From Clostridium brassicae (lineage in GTDB: Bacteria > Bacillota > Clostridia > Clostridiales > Clostridiaceae): a stretch of 64,000 bases of DNA. Positions 35,014-43,684 of the stretch are shown piece after piece. The position numbers were made by a program, and so were the translations under genes. The DNA lies in the NCBI RefSeq assembly GCF_026738875.1, contig NZ_JAPQFJ010000018.1, forward strand, positions 19,677-83,676, read 5' to 3'. Position 1 is the first letter of the stretch. Each line of letters opens with the position of its first letter. The notes below the pieces were generated by a model. That model was not told where the DNA came from. It worked only from the letters and a program-made list of their open reading frames with translations, and made no database searches.

Positions 35014-35153
35014 AAATTAATACTAGTTAAAAATATATTGATTGGTACTGATGATTAAATAACAGAAAATTTTTACTTAGAATATAAAAAGACTAAAAAT
35101 ATATATCCTAAAAAACAAAAATTTTTGAATTTAATAGGTAGGGTGAATGTAAA

Positions 35154-35834
35154 ATGGACAATAATAATCTAAATATAGATAAGAATCAGGTTTTAAGGTA
35201 CTTAGGATATAGGGGACAGGAAATAACTAATGAAATAAATGACCTTATAGAAGAATGTATAAAAGAAATGAGAAACTTAGTTAATTTAAGAAGTACTTAT
35301 ATGTATTCTATGGTTAAAATAGATAATCAGGTTAATTTAATAGATATTAATTTAAAATTAAATGGAAATGATATTATACATCATTTAAATAAATCTAGTA
35401 AATGTTGTATAATGGCTGCAACTTTAGGTAGTGCAGTTGATAGAAAAATATTGTATTACGAAAAAGCTAATATGACTAAAGCAGTAATTTTAGATGCTTG
35501 TGCTACAACAGCAATAGAGGAATATTGTGATTTTATAGAAAATCAGATAAAAAGAGAAGTAGAAAAAGATAAATTAAGTATAAATTTCAGATATAGTCCA
35601 GGTTATGGAGATTTGGATATATATGTACAAGGAAGTTTATTAAAAGCATTAGATGCTGAAAGATCTATAGGATTAACGGTTTCAACCTATAATATATTAA
35701 TACCTAGAAAATCTGTAACTGCTATTATAGGGATAATTCAAAAAGAAGTTATAGTAAAGAAAAAGACTTGTAGTCAATGTAATAAATTTAATAGTTGTGA
35801 ATTTAGAAAGATAGGTGATATATGTGAACATTAG
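35154..35834 (+). CDS. Methionine synthase reactivation-domain protein (separate MetH activation subunit)
   Basis: This 226-residue protein corresponds to the C-terminal activation domain of full-length MetH, which binds SAM and re-methylates inactive cob(II)alamin. It has NFRYSPGYGDLD, the RxSxGYG motif that binds SAM, and a C-terminal CxxC...C cluster (TCSQCNKFNSCEFRKIG). The following metH lacks this domain, so the two proteins together make a complete enzyme. It overlaps the start of metH. Confidence 0.87.
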   Translation: MDNNNLNIDKNQVLRYLGYRGQEITNEINDLIEECIKEMRNLVNLRSTYMYSMVKIDNQVNLIDINLKLNGNDIIHHLNKSSKCCIMAATLGSAVDRKILYYEKANMTKAVILDACATTAIEEYCDFIENQIKREVEKDKLSINFRYSPGYGDLDIYVQGSLLKALDAERSIGLTVSTYNILIPRKSVTAIIGIIQKEVIVKKKTCSQCNKFNSCEFRKIGDICEH

Positions 35835-38202
35835 AGAATATATAAAGGAAAATATACTAATATTTGATGGTGCTATGGGAACAATGCTTCAAAAATTAGG
35901 GCTAAAATTTTCTGATTTACCAGAGGAATTAAATATAAAGGAGCCTGAAAAAATAATAAATATACACAAAAAGTATATAAAGGCAGGAGCAAAGGTTATA
36001 ACAACTAATACTTTTGGTGCAAATGAGCTTAAGCTTAATAATAGTGAATTTTCTGTAGAAAGTATTATAGATAAAGCAATAGATAATGTAAAAATAGCAA
36101 GGGAAAACAAAGAAATATTTATAGCATTGGATATAGGACCAATAGGACAACTTTTAGAGCCTATGGGGACATTAAAATTTGAAAAAGCCTATGAAATCTT
36201 CAAAAGACAGATCATACAAGGGGAAAAAAGTGGTGCAGACATAATTTTAATAGAAACCATGACGGATCTTTACGAAGCTAAGGCAGCTATTTTGGCAGCA
36301 AAAGAAAACACAAATCTTCCTGTGTTTTGCACTATGACTTTTGAAAAAAATAAGAGAACTTTCACAGGATGCACTCCATTATCTATGGTTCTTACTTTAG
36401 AGGGATTAGGTGTAGATGCTTTAGGTGTTAATTGTTCACTAGGACCAAATGAATTAGGTGACATTGTAGATGATATAATAAAATATTCAAGCATACCTAT
36501 TATGGTTCAACCTAATGCAGGACTTCCAATAGTTAAAAATGGAAAGACTATTTATAATATTAAACCTAAAGAATTCGCAAACTTTCAAAAGAGTATTGTA
36601 GATAAAGGAGTAAGAATTGTAGGTGGTTGTTGTGGAACAGATGATGAATTTATAAGAGAAATTGTAAATAAGCTAAATAACATAGGGGTAAGAAAGCTAG
36701 AAGAAAAAAATATATGCGGTGTATGTTCTTCTACAAAAACAGTTTTAATAGATGGTGTTAAGATAATAGGAGAAAGAATTAATCCAACAGGTAAGAGGTT
36801 ATTTAAAGAAGCATTACGCAATAATGATATGGATTATATATTAAAAGAAGCAATAAACCAGGTTGAATTTGGTGCAGAACTATTGGATGTAAATGTAGGA
36901 CTTCCAGAAATAGATGAAGATGAAATGATGAGGAGAGTTATAAAAGAGATTCAATCCATAATTGATACTCCTCTTCAAATAGATTCAAATAATCCTAAAG
37001 TTATAGAAAATGCACTAAGAGTATATAATGGTAAACCTATAGTTAATTCTGTAAGTGGAGAAGATAAAGTACTTGAAAATATATTACCATTAATAAAAAA
37101 ATATGGAGCAGCAGTTGTTGGATTAACTTTGGATGATAATGGTATACCTAAAAAGGCTGAAGAAAGGCTAAAAATAGCTTATAAAATAGTTAATAAAGCA
37201 TTAGAGTATGGAATAAGAAGAGAAGATATATTTATTGATTGTTTAGTTTTAACGGTGTCAGCACAACAAGAAGAGGTTAGAGAAACACTTAAAGCTGTAG
37301 CTTTAGTTAAAGAAAAATTGAAAGTTAAAACAGTGCTGGGGGTATCTAATATATCTTTTGGATTACCCAATAGAGAACTTATAAACAAAACTTTTTTAGC
37401 TATGAGCCTTCAAGCTGGATTGGATTTACCAATATTAAATCCTAACAATAAAGAAATGATAAATGTTATAAATGCTTTTAAAGTTTTAAATAATGAGGAC
37501 AAAGGAGCTATAAATTATATAGAAGTATATGGTAATGAAACCTTAATTAAAAAGACAGTAAAAATTGAAAGTGAAAAATTAACTTTAAAAGAAATAGTTA
37601 TTAAAGGAATAAAGAAAGAGGCATATAGTAAAACAAAGGAACTTCTCAAATATACTGATGAACTTTTAATAATAAATGAAGAACTGATTCCCGCACTAGA
37701 TGAAGTTGGAGAAAAATATGAAAAAGGAATAATTTTCTTGCCACAGTTAATTCAATCAGCGGAAACAGTAAAAAGAGCCTTTACAGCCATAAAAGAAAAA
37801 CTTAGAAACGAAAATTGTCCTAAAATAAATAAAGGGAGAATATTAATGGCTACTGTTAAGGGAGATATTCATGATATAGGAAAAAACATAGTGAAAGTTA
37901 TATTAGAAAATTACGGGTTTGATATTTTGGATTTGGGAAAAGATGTTCCTGAGGAAAAAATAGTGCAAGAAGTAAAGAAAAACAATATAAAATTAGTTGG
38001 ATTAAGTGCTTTAATGACTACTACAGTGAAAAGTATGGAAGGCACTATAAAGCTTTTGAAAGATAATGCACTAGATTGCAAAGTTTTTGTTGGTGGAGCA
38101 GTTCTTAATAAAGAATATGCTGAAATGATAAATGCAGATTATTATGCTAAGGATGCAAAGGAAGCTGTAGATATTGCCAAAAGGTTTTTTGGAGGTTTTT
38201 AA
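35824..38202 (+). CDS. metH: Cobalamin-dependent methionine synthase, lacking the activation domain
   Basis: This transfers the methyl group of methyl-THF via cobalamin to homocysteine. Domains: homocysteine methyltransferase (about 1-290; zinc Cys in GVNCS and VGGCCG), pterin-binding TIM barrel (about 305-570, IIGERINPTG), cobalamin cap (about 575-650), and B12-binding domain (about 660-792) with the DIHDIGKNI cobalt-ligand His. The fourth, SAM-binding domain is encoded by the preceding gene. I use GTG 35824 with AGGTGAT upstream; an earlier GTG at 35815 is possible. Confidence 0.94.
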   Translation: MNIREYIKENILIFDGAMGTMLQKLGLKFSDLPEELNIKEPEKIINIHKKYIKAGAKVITTNTFGANELKLNNSEFSVESIIDKAIDNVKIARENKEIFIALDIGPIGQLLEPMGTLKFEKAYEIFKRQIIQGEKSGADIILIETMTDLYEAKAAILAAKENTNLPVFCTMTFEKNKRTFTGCTPLSMVLTLEGLGVDALGVNCSLGPNELGDIVDDIIKYSSIPIMVQPNAGLPIVKNGKTIYNIKPKEFANFQKSIVDKGVRIVGGCCGTDDEFIREIVNKLNNIGVRKLEEKNICGVCSSTKTVLIDGVKIIGERINPTGKRLFKEALRNNDMDYILKEAINQVEFGAELLDVNVGLPEIDEDEMMRRVIKEIQSIIDTPLQIDSNNPKVIENALRVYNGKPIVNSVSGEDKVLENILPLIKKYGAAVVGLTLDDNGIPKKAEERLKIAYKIVNKALEYGIRREDIFIDCLVLTVSAQQEEVRETLKAVALVKEKLKVKTVLGVSNISFGLPNRELINKTFLAMSLQAGLDLPILNPNNKEMINVINAFKVLNNEDKGAINYIEVYGNETLIKKTVKIESEKLTLKEIVIKGIKKEAYSKTKELLKYTDELLIINEELIPALDEVGEKYEKGIIFLPQLIQSAETVKRAFTAIKEKLRNENCPKINKGRILMATVKGDIHDIGKNIVKVILENYGFDILDLGKDVPEEKIVQEVKKNNIKLVGLSALMTTTVKSMEGTIKLLKDNALDCKVFVGGAVLNKEYAEMINADYYAKDAKEAVDIAKRFFGGF

Positions 38203-38210
38203 GTGAAAAT

Positions 38211-38267
38211 ATTGTCTTCAACTAGATAATAGCCTATACTTAGAATGTTTAACTAGTTGAAGACAAT
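38211..38267. terminator. Convergent terminator between metH and the radical SAM gene
   Basis: A perfect 15-bp stem, ATTGTCTTCAACTAG (38211-38225) and CTAGTTGAAGACAAT (38253-38267), with a 27-base loop lies between the two convergent stop codons. Confidence 0.7.
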
Positions 38268-38272
38268 TTATT

Positions 38273-39148
38273 TTAATTAAATTTTTTTCTATATCCACAC
38301 TTTCTACATAATTCTTCCACGGCTTCTCTTTTTGAAAAACCATTAAAAATATTATTAGCACGGTTACTTTCTATTATTTCCGAAAAATGATTTTCATTTA
38401 TATTCCCAAGATTAAGAATTCCCTCCCCATCAAGACAGCAAGGTACAACAGTCCCATCTACAAGTATGGCTATTTGATTTCTAAGTCCATAACAAAAACC
38501 TTTACCATCATCTTCCTCCTCTTTTAAATCAGGCCATTTAAATTCATGATCTTGATTTAAATATACTTTATCAGAAAGTTTAATACCTCTACCTGGAAGT
38601 ATTTTCTCTTCAATTTTATAATCTAGGTTAAACTCTTTCTCGATTATTTCAAGTAATTCATGATTTCTTTTCTTTTGAAGATTTAATATATTATTTTTAT
38701 CCAGGTTCCATAATCTTAAAGATACTAATATATCTGTTTTTTTATTAGCTTCATTTACAAATGAGAGAATGTTATCTATATATTCATCTTTATTTTCAGA
38801 TTTCTCATTTCCGTCAAAGCTATGTAATGAAAAATTGACTTGTCTTAATGCTGGTTTCATAATTATCTTATCTTTAACTTTACTTATAAGTGTTCCATTA
38901 GTAGTTATATTAACTTTAAAACCTTTTTTATAACTTAAATCTAAAAATTTATCTATTTCAGGGTGAAGAAGAGGTTCTCCTTTTACATGAAAATATATAT
39001 ATTCACCATGAGGTTTTATCTCATCTAATATCTTACTAAAAGTTTCTACTTTCATGAATTCAGGTTTCCGTTTGGTTTGTGGACAAAATTTGCATGCCAG
39101 ATTACATACATTTGTGATTTCAATATATAATTTTTTGAATTTTTTCAT
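38273..39148 (-). CDS. Radical SAM/SPASM domain protein
   Basis: The 291-residue protein has the radical SAM cluster motif CNLACKFC (about residues 12-19) and a twitch/SPASM-like C-terminal set of cysteines (VPCCLDGEG and LCRKCGYRKK). Proteins of this build carry out difficult radical modifications of peptides or proteins or cofactor maturation. I find no precursor peptide nearby, so the substrate is unknown. ATG 39148 follows TTGGAG; the 39163 codon is less likely. It stands alone on the minus strand. Confidence 0.85.
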   Translation of the reverse strand: MKKFKKLYIEITNVCNLACKFCPQTKRKPEFMKVETFSKILDEIKPHGEYIYFHVKGEPLLHPEIDKFLDLSYKKGFKVNITTNGTLISKVKDKIIMKPALRQVNFSLHSFDGNEKSENKDEYIDNILSFVNEANKKTDILVSLRLWNLDKNNILNLQKKRNHELLEIIEKEFNLDYKIEEKILPGRGIKLSDKVYLNQDHEFKWPDLKEEEDDGKGFCYGLRNQIAILVDGTVVPCCLDGEGILNLGNINENHFSEIIESNRANNIFNGFSKREAVEELCRKCGYRKKFN

Positions 39149-39278
39149 TAATCTATGCTCCAATTCTAGTTATGTTTTATTACTACTTAGTATGAATACT
39201 ATGATATATGTACTACACAAATAAATCAATAGTTCTTTTGGGATATTTAAGTAAACTGTTTTGTGAATTAATAATATA

Positions 39279-39452
39279 TTATTTGTTATCAATTTTTTTA
39301 TTAATTTGATCTAGTTTTAATTCAATTTCTTGAAGATGTAACTTTAATATATCAATTTTATCTTCAATTCTCTTAATATCTTTCGGTACTTCGAAAGTAA
39401 CTTTGTAAATCAAGTATCCCAATACTAATAATATTAAAAATACCTCTGCCAT
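39279..39452 (-). CDS. Small membrane-anchored coiled-coil protein, 57 aa
   Basis: An ORF from ATG 39452 (AAAGGATGAC upstream) encodes a transmembrane helix (about residues 2-18, rich in Leu/Val/Ile) followed by an amphipathic heptad-like Lys/Glu/Ile/Leu helix to the end. No family recognised. The clear start signal and typical single-pass topology support it as a gene. Confidence 0.6.
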   Translation of the reverse strand: MAEVFLILLVLGYLIYKVTFEVPKDIKRIEDKIDILKLHLQEIELKLDQINKKIDNK

Positions 39453-39557
39453 CTTGAAGTCATCCTTTCCTTGTAATTTGACTTATATTACGATAAAGAT
39501 TTAGTAATTATATATAAATTATAAAATAATTATATTAATTTGCAATATAATTAAATA

Positions 39558-39917
39558 ATGTATAATAATAGATATAGTGATAGTTTTGAAAATCATAAGT
39601 CAAAAGAAAATATTACAGATATTAAAGAAAGCACTACACATACTCAAGATAATAAGATAGTACCTACTAAGCCTGCAGTAAAAAATTCTAAAAATAACGC
39701 AACTATAAAAAATAATGAGTCTCTTAAGAAAACTCAAAAAAAGCAAAATGTTACTAAAAAATCTGTGAAAAAAAGTAGACAAGTTTGGTTATCGGAAACA
39801 GGAAAGAAATATCATTCAATTTCTAACTGTGGAAGAATGAATCCTAATAGAGCAAGAAAGGTTTCAATAGAACAAGCAGAGTCATTAGGATGTGGTACTT
39901 GTTCAAAATGTATGTAA
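39558..39917 (+). CDS. Lys/Asn/Thr-rich protein with a C-terminal Cys/His motif
   Basis: The first 70 residues are low-complexity and polar (Lys, Asn, Thr, Ser). The last 45 form a conserved-looking small domain: VWLSETGKKYHSISNCGRM, then a helix, then CGTCSKCM. The H...C...C..C pattern resembles the metal-binding tail found on some secreted nucleases and competence-like proteins. No signal peptide is visible, and the ATG lacks a strong ribosome binding site, so the true start may differ. Confidence 0.55.
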   Translation: MYNNRYSDSFENHKSKENITDIKESTTHTQDNKIVPTKPAVKNSKNNATIKNNESLKKTQKKQNVTKKSVKKSRQVWLSETGKKYHSISNCGRMNPNRARKVSIEQAESLGCGTCSKCM

Positions 39918-40072
39918 ATCTATAATTCAACATAAAAGTATATTCAAGTTTGTAGAATAGAAGGAGTAAGGTAACACTAAGTTTATTAGTTATATAGGAT
40001 AATAATTTAATTTATATAAACATGCTTCTTGGGTTCAAGTGGAATTTTTATTGCATATTAAAGTTATTAACA

Positions 40073-40103
40073 GACTTCTAAGGAATTTTACTCCTTAGAA
40101 GTC
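40073..40103. terminator. Inverted repeat downstream of the flavoprotein pair
   Basis: GACTTCTAAGGA and TCCTTAGAAGTC form a 12-bp perfect stem with a 7-base loop, 43 bases after the minus-strand stop. The T-tail is weak. Confidence 0.5.
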
Positions 40104-40145
40104 GTTATCCTTGTGTCCATTTTAGTTCTTAGTTTTTCTACTATT

Positions 40146-41423
40146 TTATATTAGAACTTCTCCTAATATTCCAGTTAAATTTAATCTATCTATTCTTGAT
40201 TTAATTTCTTCTACATTAATTGTATATAAGCTTTGTTCTTTCATTCGAATGAAATATTCTGCACCTGCAAATGTATATCTATTTCGTCTTCCTTCTTTTG
40301 TCATCATCTTATAATTAGCATAAGCAATTATATCTCCTATAGCGATACTTCTTGGAAGAATAAGCATTGGCATACCTAAAAAATATCTAACTGCATTATG
40401 ACCAGCAAGAGAACCTGTGCATATTGCTTCTGTATGACCAACAAATAGTCCTGCTTTTTCTCCAGCACAGAATAAATTATCTATTCCTTTTACCTTCATA
40501 TCATCGGTTCTTGGAGCTACTGAAAGATATCTTATAGAGTTTCCTTTTCCACCAGCATAAGGATCGATATATTTCGCAGACTCAAAACCTTTAATTTTTC
40601 TTAATTTGTCTAAAGGGTAATAAGTAGTCATAAGCTTTACATGACCTGTATCTAATAATATAACATTTTCAGCAAATTCTTTTAAAGCATACTGCTGACA
40701 TACTTTCACTTTAAGTTTGTCAAGGTTTATATCTTCTGGAGGTATCTTAGCTATATACACACCTGTTTCTTCTAGTTCTTTTATTATATCTTTATCTAAA
40801 CTTTCTTTACAAAGCTTACAGGAGCCACTAAAAGCTCCAAATACATCAATATCTCTTTCACCTTGAAGATCTTCAACACCTGCTCTAGCGCTAATACTAA
40901 CTCTTGGACCAAAAGCAGGGCATCTTAATACACACATAGAACATCCATTGCCATAACGTAGACAATTTCCCATAGGGCCAGTAGAGCCAGTAGTTTCGAT
41001 AAAAACATCTCCATCTACATAAGATCCATCAGATAAATATATACCTTTAATTTTTACTCCTTCTTTTTCTACATCGACTATTCGTTTTGTAAAATTTAAA
41101 TCTATACCTAAGTTTTTTAAGTAGTTTCTAACTTCAGGTTCAATTTTATTTACGTCATAAAGCCATGCGTGTTTGTGACCAGGAAAATCAATATTTTTAT
41201 GTCTGCTATTTTTGTCTGTTAGATGTATCAAGTCTCCAGCTCCAAGTGCAATCAATTCTTCTGACGCTGTAAATCTTCCGTTGTTTCTCATGATTCCACC
41301 TACATTACCTAATCCTAGTAACATATCCGTTTTTTCATAAATGCTTACTTGAGCCCCAGCTTTTTTAGCTGTAATAGCAGCTGCACATCCAGACCATCCA
41401 CCACCTATTATTATAACCTTCAT
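40146..41423 (-). CDS. FAD-dependent oxidoreductase with internal Cys clusters
   Basis: This is a 425-residue flavoprotein. The dinucleotide-binding GGGWSGCAAA (about residues 7-16) and the C-terminal LFCAGEKAGLFVGHTEAI FAD motif resemble TrmFO/GidA- or HdrA-like reductases. Distinctive are CSMCVLRC (C161, C164, C168) and SCKLC (C202, C205), which could bind an iron-sulfur cluster or act as redox thiols. It overlaps the upstream gene in an ATGA arrangement, so the two proteins probably form one complex. Substrate unknown. Confidence 0.75.
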   Translation of the reverse strand: MKVIIIGGGWSGCAAAITAKKAGAQVSIYEKTDMLLGLGNVGGIMRNNGRFTASEELIALGAGDLIHLTDKNSRHKNIDFPGHKHAWLYDVNKIEPEVRNYLKNLGIDLNFTKRIVDVEKEGVKIKGIYLSDGSYVDGDVFIETTGSTGPMGNCLRYGNGCSMCVLRCPAFGPRVSISARAGVEDLQGERDIDVFGAFSGSCKLCKESLDKDIIKELEETGVYIAKIPPEDINLDKLKVKVCQQYALKEFAENVILLDTGHVKLMTTYYPLDKLRKIKGFESAKYIDPYAGGKGNSIRYLSVAPRTDDMKVKGIDNLFCAGEKAGLFVGHTEAICTGSLAGHNAVRYFLGMPMLILPRSIAIGDIIAYANYKMMTKEGRRNRYTFAGAEYFIRMKEQSLYTINVEEIKSRIDRLNLTGILGEVLI

Positions 41424-42403
41424 ATTAATCTTCTCCCTTCAAAAATATATTTAGGGTCTGTCTGAATTTTACAAAGCCTTTTTACTCTATGGCCCTTAAA
41501 TCTAGAGGTACATGCTCCACATATCCCTTCACCACAACACATTTTGGCATTATTGCAGCAAGAATAATTTATTCTGTCATCTAAAAACTCCATTACTTTA
41601 TAAATTAAGATATCAGGTCCTGCACAATGCACTAAATTTACTTTTTCGTTAGTTAATAATTTATTTAAATTTTTCTTTAAATCATCTGTTATTTCACCAT
41701 TTTGAAAAGTATTACATTCTAGTACTTCTACACTACAAAGCTCCAAGTAATTTTTTATAAAAATATTACTATAATTTGCTTTATCAACAATAACTATTAC
41801 TTTATTACCATTTGAATAAAGTTTTTTCATAACTGGTATCATAGGAGCCTGACCTATGCCCCTTGCAATTATAATGGAGACACCGTCCTTACTTTCATAA
41901 ACATGCTTTAATCCAAATACTCCATTCCAAAAAGGTCCTTTTACTAAAATATCTTCATTTTCATTAATCTCATCTATCTTTTTAGTTTTAGTGCCTTTTA
42001 CTTCTAAAGCTATTTTTATTATATTTTCTTCAGGTTCTACATCCATAATTGAAAGTGGTACATTATAAAATTCTTCTGTAGAAGGGTTTCTTAAAAAAAC
42101 GAAACTACCAGGGCGAACTAAATCTTTAGCTTGCTTATGGGTAGTGCGTATAGATAATATTATAAGATCATTTTCTAATCTCTCTTTTTTTACTAATCTA
42201 CATTTACAAGTTTTTCTACCTTCTTTAGCTTTTTCTCCATTCCAAACATATTCTTGATATATACATGTTCCTTTCCATTTAACGCAGTCACAAAAAGTTT
42301 TACCACAGAGTTGAGAACACAAGAGACAGTCACCGGTTTCTGCTAAATGACAAGGGCAATACTCAGTGCCAGCATCAATGCAATCAATTATTTCATATTT
42401 CAT
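41420..42403 (-). CDS. FAD/NAD-binding electron-transfer protein (PyrK / sulfide dehydrogenase-like) with Cys-rich N-terminus
   Basis: This 327-residue protein begins with a Cys-rich segment (nine Cys in the first 47 residues), followed by a ferredoxin-reductase FAD domain (about 60-150), an NAD domain with SIIIARGIGQAPMIPVM, and a C-terminal [2Fe-2S] motif of the PyrK type (CCGEGICGACTSRF). Proteins like this pass electrons from NAD(P)H to a partner; here the partner is the overlapping downstream flavoprotein. GGGGGCCAAGAT precedes ATG. The extra N-terminal cysteine cluster is not usual for PyrK. Confidence 0.78.
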   Translation of the reverse strand: MKYEIIDCIDAGTEYCPCHLAETGDCLLCSQLCGKTFCDCVKWKGTCIYQEYVWNGEKAKEGRKTCKCRLVKKERLENDLIILSIRTTHKQAKDLVRPGSFVFLRNPSTEEFYNVPLSIMDVEPEENIIKIALEVKGTKTKKIDEINENEDILVKGPFWNGVFGLKHVYESKDGVSIIIARGIGQAPMIPVMKKLYSNGNKVIVIVDKANYSNIFIKNYLELCSVEVLECNTFQNGEITDDLKKNLNKLLTNEKVNLVHCAGPDILIYKVMEFLDDRINYSCCNNAKMCCGEGICGACTSRFKGHRVKRLCKIQTDPKYIFEGRRLI

Positions 42404-42832
42404 ATCTTGGCCCCCTAAAATAACTATACTATTAAAATATTTTAATAGGGCATCTTTTGTTACATAAGTATCATATTTTACATAATCATTTTTATATTTA
42501 TTTTAAATAAATACATAATAGAGAGACAAAATAGTTTAAATATATATTTAAACTATTTTTAGAAGAATTTGGTATATATTATACTTGTAGTACGAAAAAA
42601 CATAGCAAAAATTTAGTTGTATTCAAGATATAAGAATGAATATAGATAAAATAATAAAAAAACAGATGAAGAAATAAAAATAAGAAATAGTTAGAATACA
42701 GAATAAACACTTTGAGCTATAAATAATATAATTATAGAGTTTTAATATTAATTATTAGAGAAATCTCAGGGTGTTTTTTTATTTTTACAGGATAAAATAT
42801 ATAATAAGTATAATTATAAAGGAGAAACATAC
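42404..42832. other. Intergenic region with a perfect palindrome
   Basis: These 429 bases separate the divergent flavoprotein pair and sspH. The 32-base palindrome at 42528-42559 (AAAATAGTTTAAATA plus its complement) could be an operator or a bidirectional terminator. No other feature is recognised. Confidence 0.5.
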
Positions 42833-43009
42833 ATGGATATAAAAAGAGCTACTGAAATTATTGAATCGTTAGGTGTAATAGGAGTAAGTTATAAAGGAGA
42901 TCCTGTTTGGTTGGAAAATATTAATAAAGAAAATAATACAGCTAAAGTTAAAAATATAAATACAGATAAAGAATTAAATGTAGATGTAAGCTATTTAAAA
43001 GAAGATTAA
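42833..43009 (+). CDS. sspH: Small acid-soluble spore protein, H type
   Basis: A 58-residue protein starting MDIKRATEIIESLGVIGVSY, then GDPVWLENINKENNTAKV, which is the SspH family pattern (DIKRA...I, PVxIxxVdxxxxtA, ending in VxxLKED). These are minor forespore-specific proteins. AAAGGAG precedes ATG 42833. Confidence 0.88.
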   Translation: MDIKRATEIIESLGVIGVSYKGDPVWLENINKENNTAKVKNINTDKELNVDVSYLKED

Positions 43010-43115
43010 TCTAAGGAGCTTTTGATTTTTTTATATAACTCTTGTTTAAATTTATCCAGTATTTATATTAAAATTATAATGTATTAGCGACAATGAATAA
43101 AATCAAATAAACTTA

Positions 43116-43150
43116 AAAGGTTAGTAGAAACTCTGCTGGCCTTTTTCTTT
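43116..43150 (+). terminator. Terminator in the gene-free stretch after sspH (first)
   Basis: A 13-bp stem with three G-U pairs, AAAGGTTAGTAGA with TCTGCTGGCCTTT, loop AAAC, then TTCTTTT. It lies about 105 bases after the sspH stop. Confidence 0.7.
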
Positions 43151-43280
43151 TGGAGTAAAAGGAGTTTTATACTAGTTCGGGAATACATTTATAGCTTTAA
43201 AAGTATACAAAGTGATAAGAATTCGGAACAAATATAGAGGTTATACATAATATAATAAATATAAGGGAAATCTTGAAATA

Positions 43281-43325
43281 AAAAGCACTTGGAACTGACA
43301 ATAGCAGTTACCAGGTGTTTTTTAC
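43281..43325 (+). terminator. Terminator in the gene-free stretch after sspH (second)
   Basis: AAAAGCACTTGGAACTG pairs with CAGTTACCAGGTGTTTT with one bulged A and a few G-U pairs, followed by TTTTTA. No ORF precedes it within 130 bases; a TATAAT at 43251-43256 could start a very short transcript. Confidence 0.7.
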
Positions 43326-43612
43326 ATACTTGTCAAAATCGAATAAAAACCTATAACATCATTATAAATATAGTATAATTAAGGATAAGATAACATTAAA
43401 TGAAATAAAAAGAAGTATATATTAGCAAAAATAAATATATTAAAATATAATCTTACTTTTAGTAAATTAATAATATAACTTAAAAATAAAAACATCATTT
43501 TTCTTGAATTTTAAAATCTAAATAATTTTAAAAAGTGTATTTATAAGTCTAACTTTATTTTAAAAATTTATTTTTTATATAAAAAAGGGTGTTAACGTTC
43601 TTTTTTATTATA

Positions 43613-43650
43613 TATAAATTTGTCATAACTATTCTTATGACAAATTTATA
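43613..43650. promoter_or_regulatory. dif-like perfect palindrome overlapping the recombinase promoter
   Basis: Two 16-base arms (TATAAATTTGTCATAA at 43613-43628 and its exact complement at 43635-43650) flank a 6-base centre CTATTC. The inner 11-6-11 organisation with CATAA-N6-TTATG is the arrangement of Xer/dif recombination sites; the right half TTATGACAAAT matches 9 of 11 positions of the E. coli XerD half-site. ATGACA in the right arm is also a possible -35, 17 bases before TATAAT at 43660-43665. It is therefore either a recombination site, an operator for autoregulation, or both. Confidence 0.6.
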
Positions 43651-43684
43651 AAAGCATGATATAATTTTTTAGGGGGTGGAACTT

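Larger units (their letters stand above)
43010..43612. other. Gene-free stretch with two terminators
   Basis: About 600 bases without a credible ORF on either strand. It holds the two separate terminator hairpins listed above and is otherwise A/T-rich. The presence of a second terminator without a gene suggests a small RNA or a deleted gene. Confidence 0.5.

Noticed and set aside
40021..40060. GGGTTCAAGT resembling a tRNA T-loop
   Set aside because: No acceptor stem or anticodon arm can be formed around it. The GGTTCAAAGG at 60481 belongs to the TPP riboswitch.
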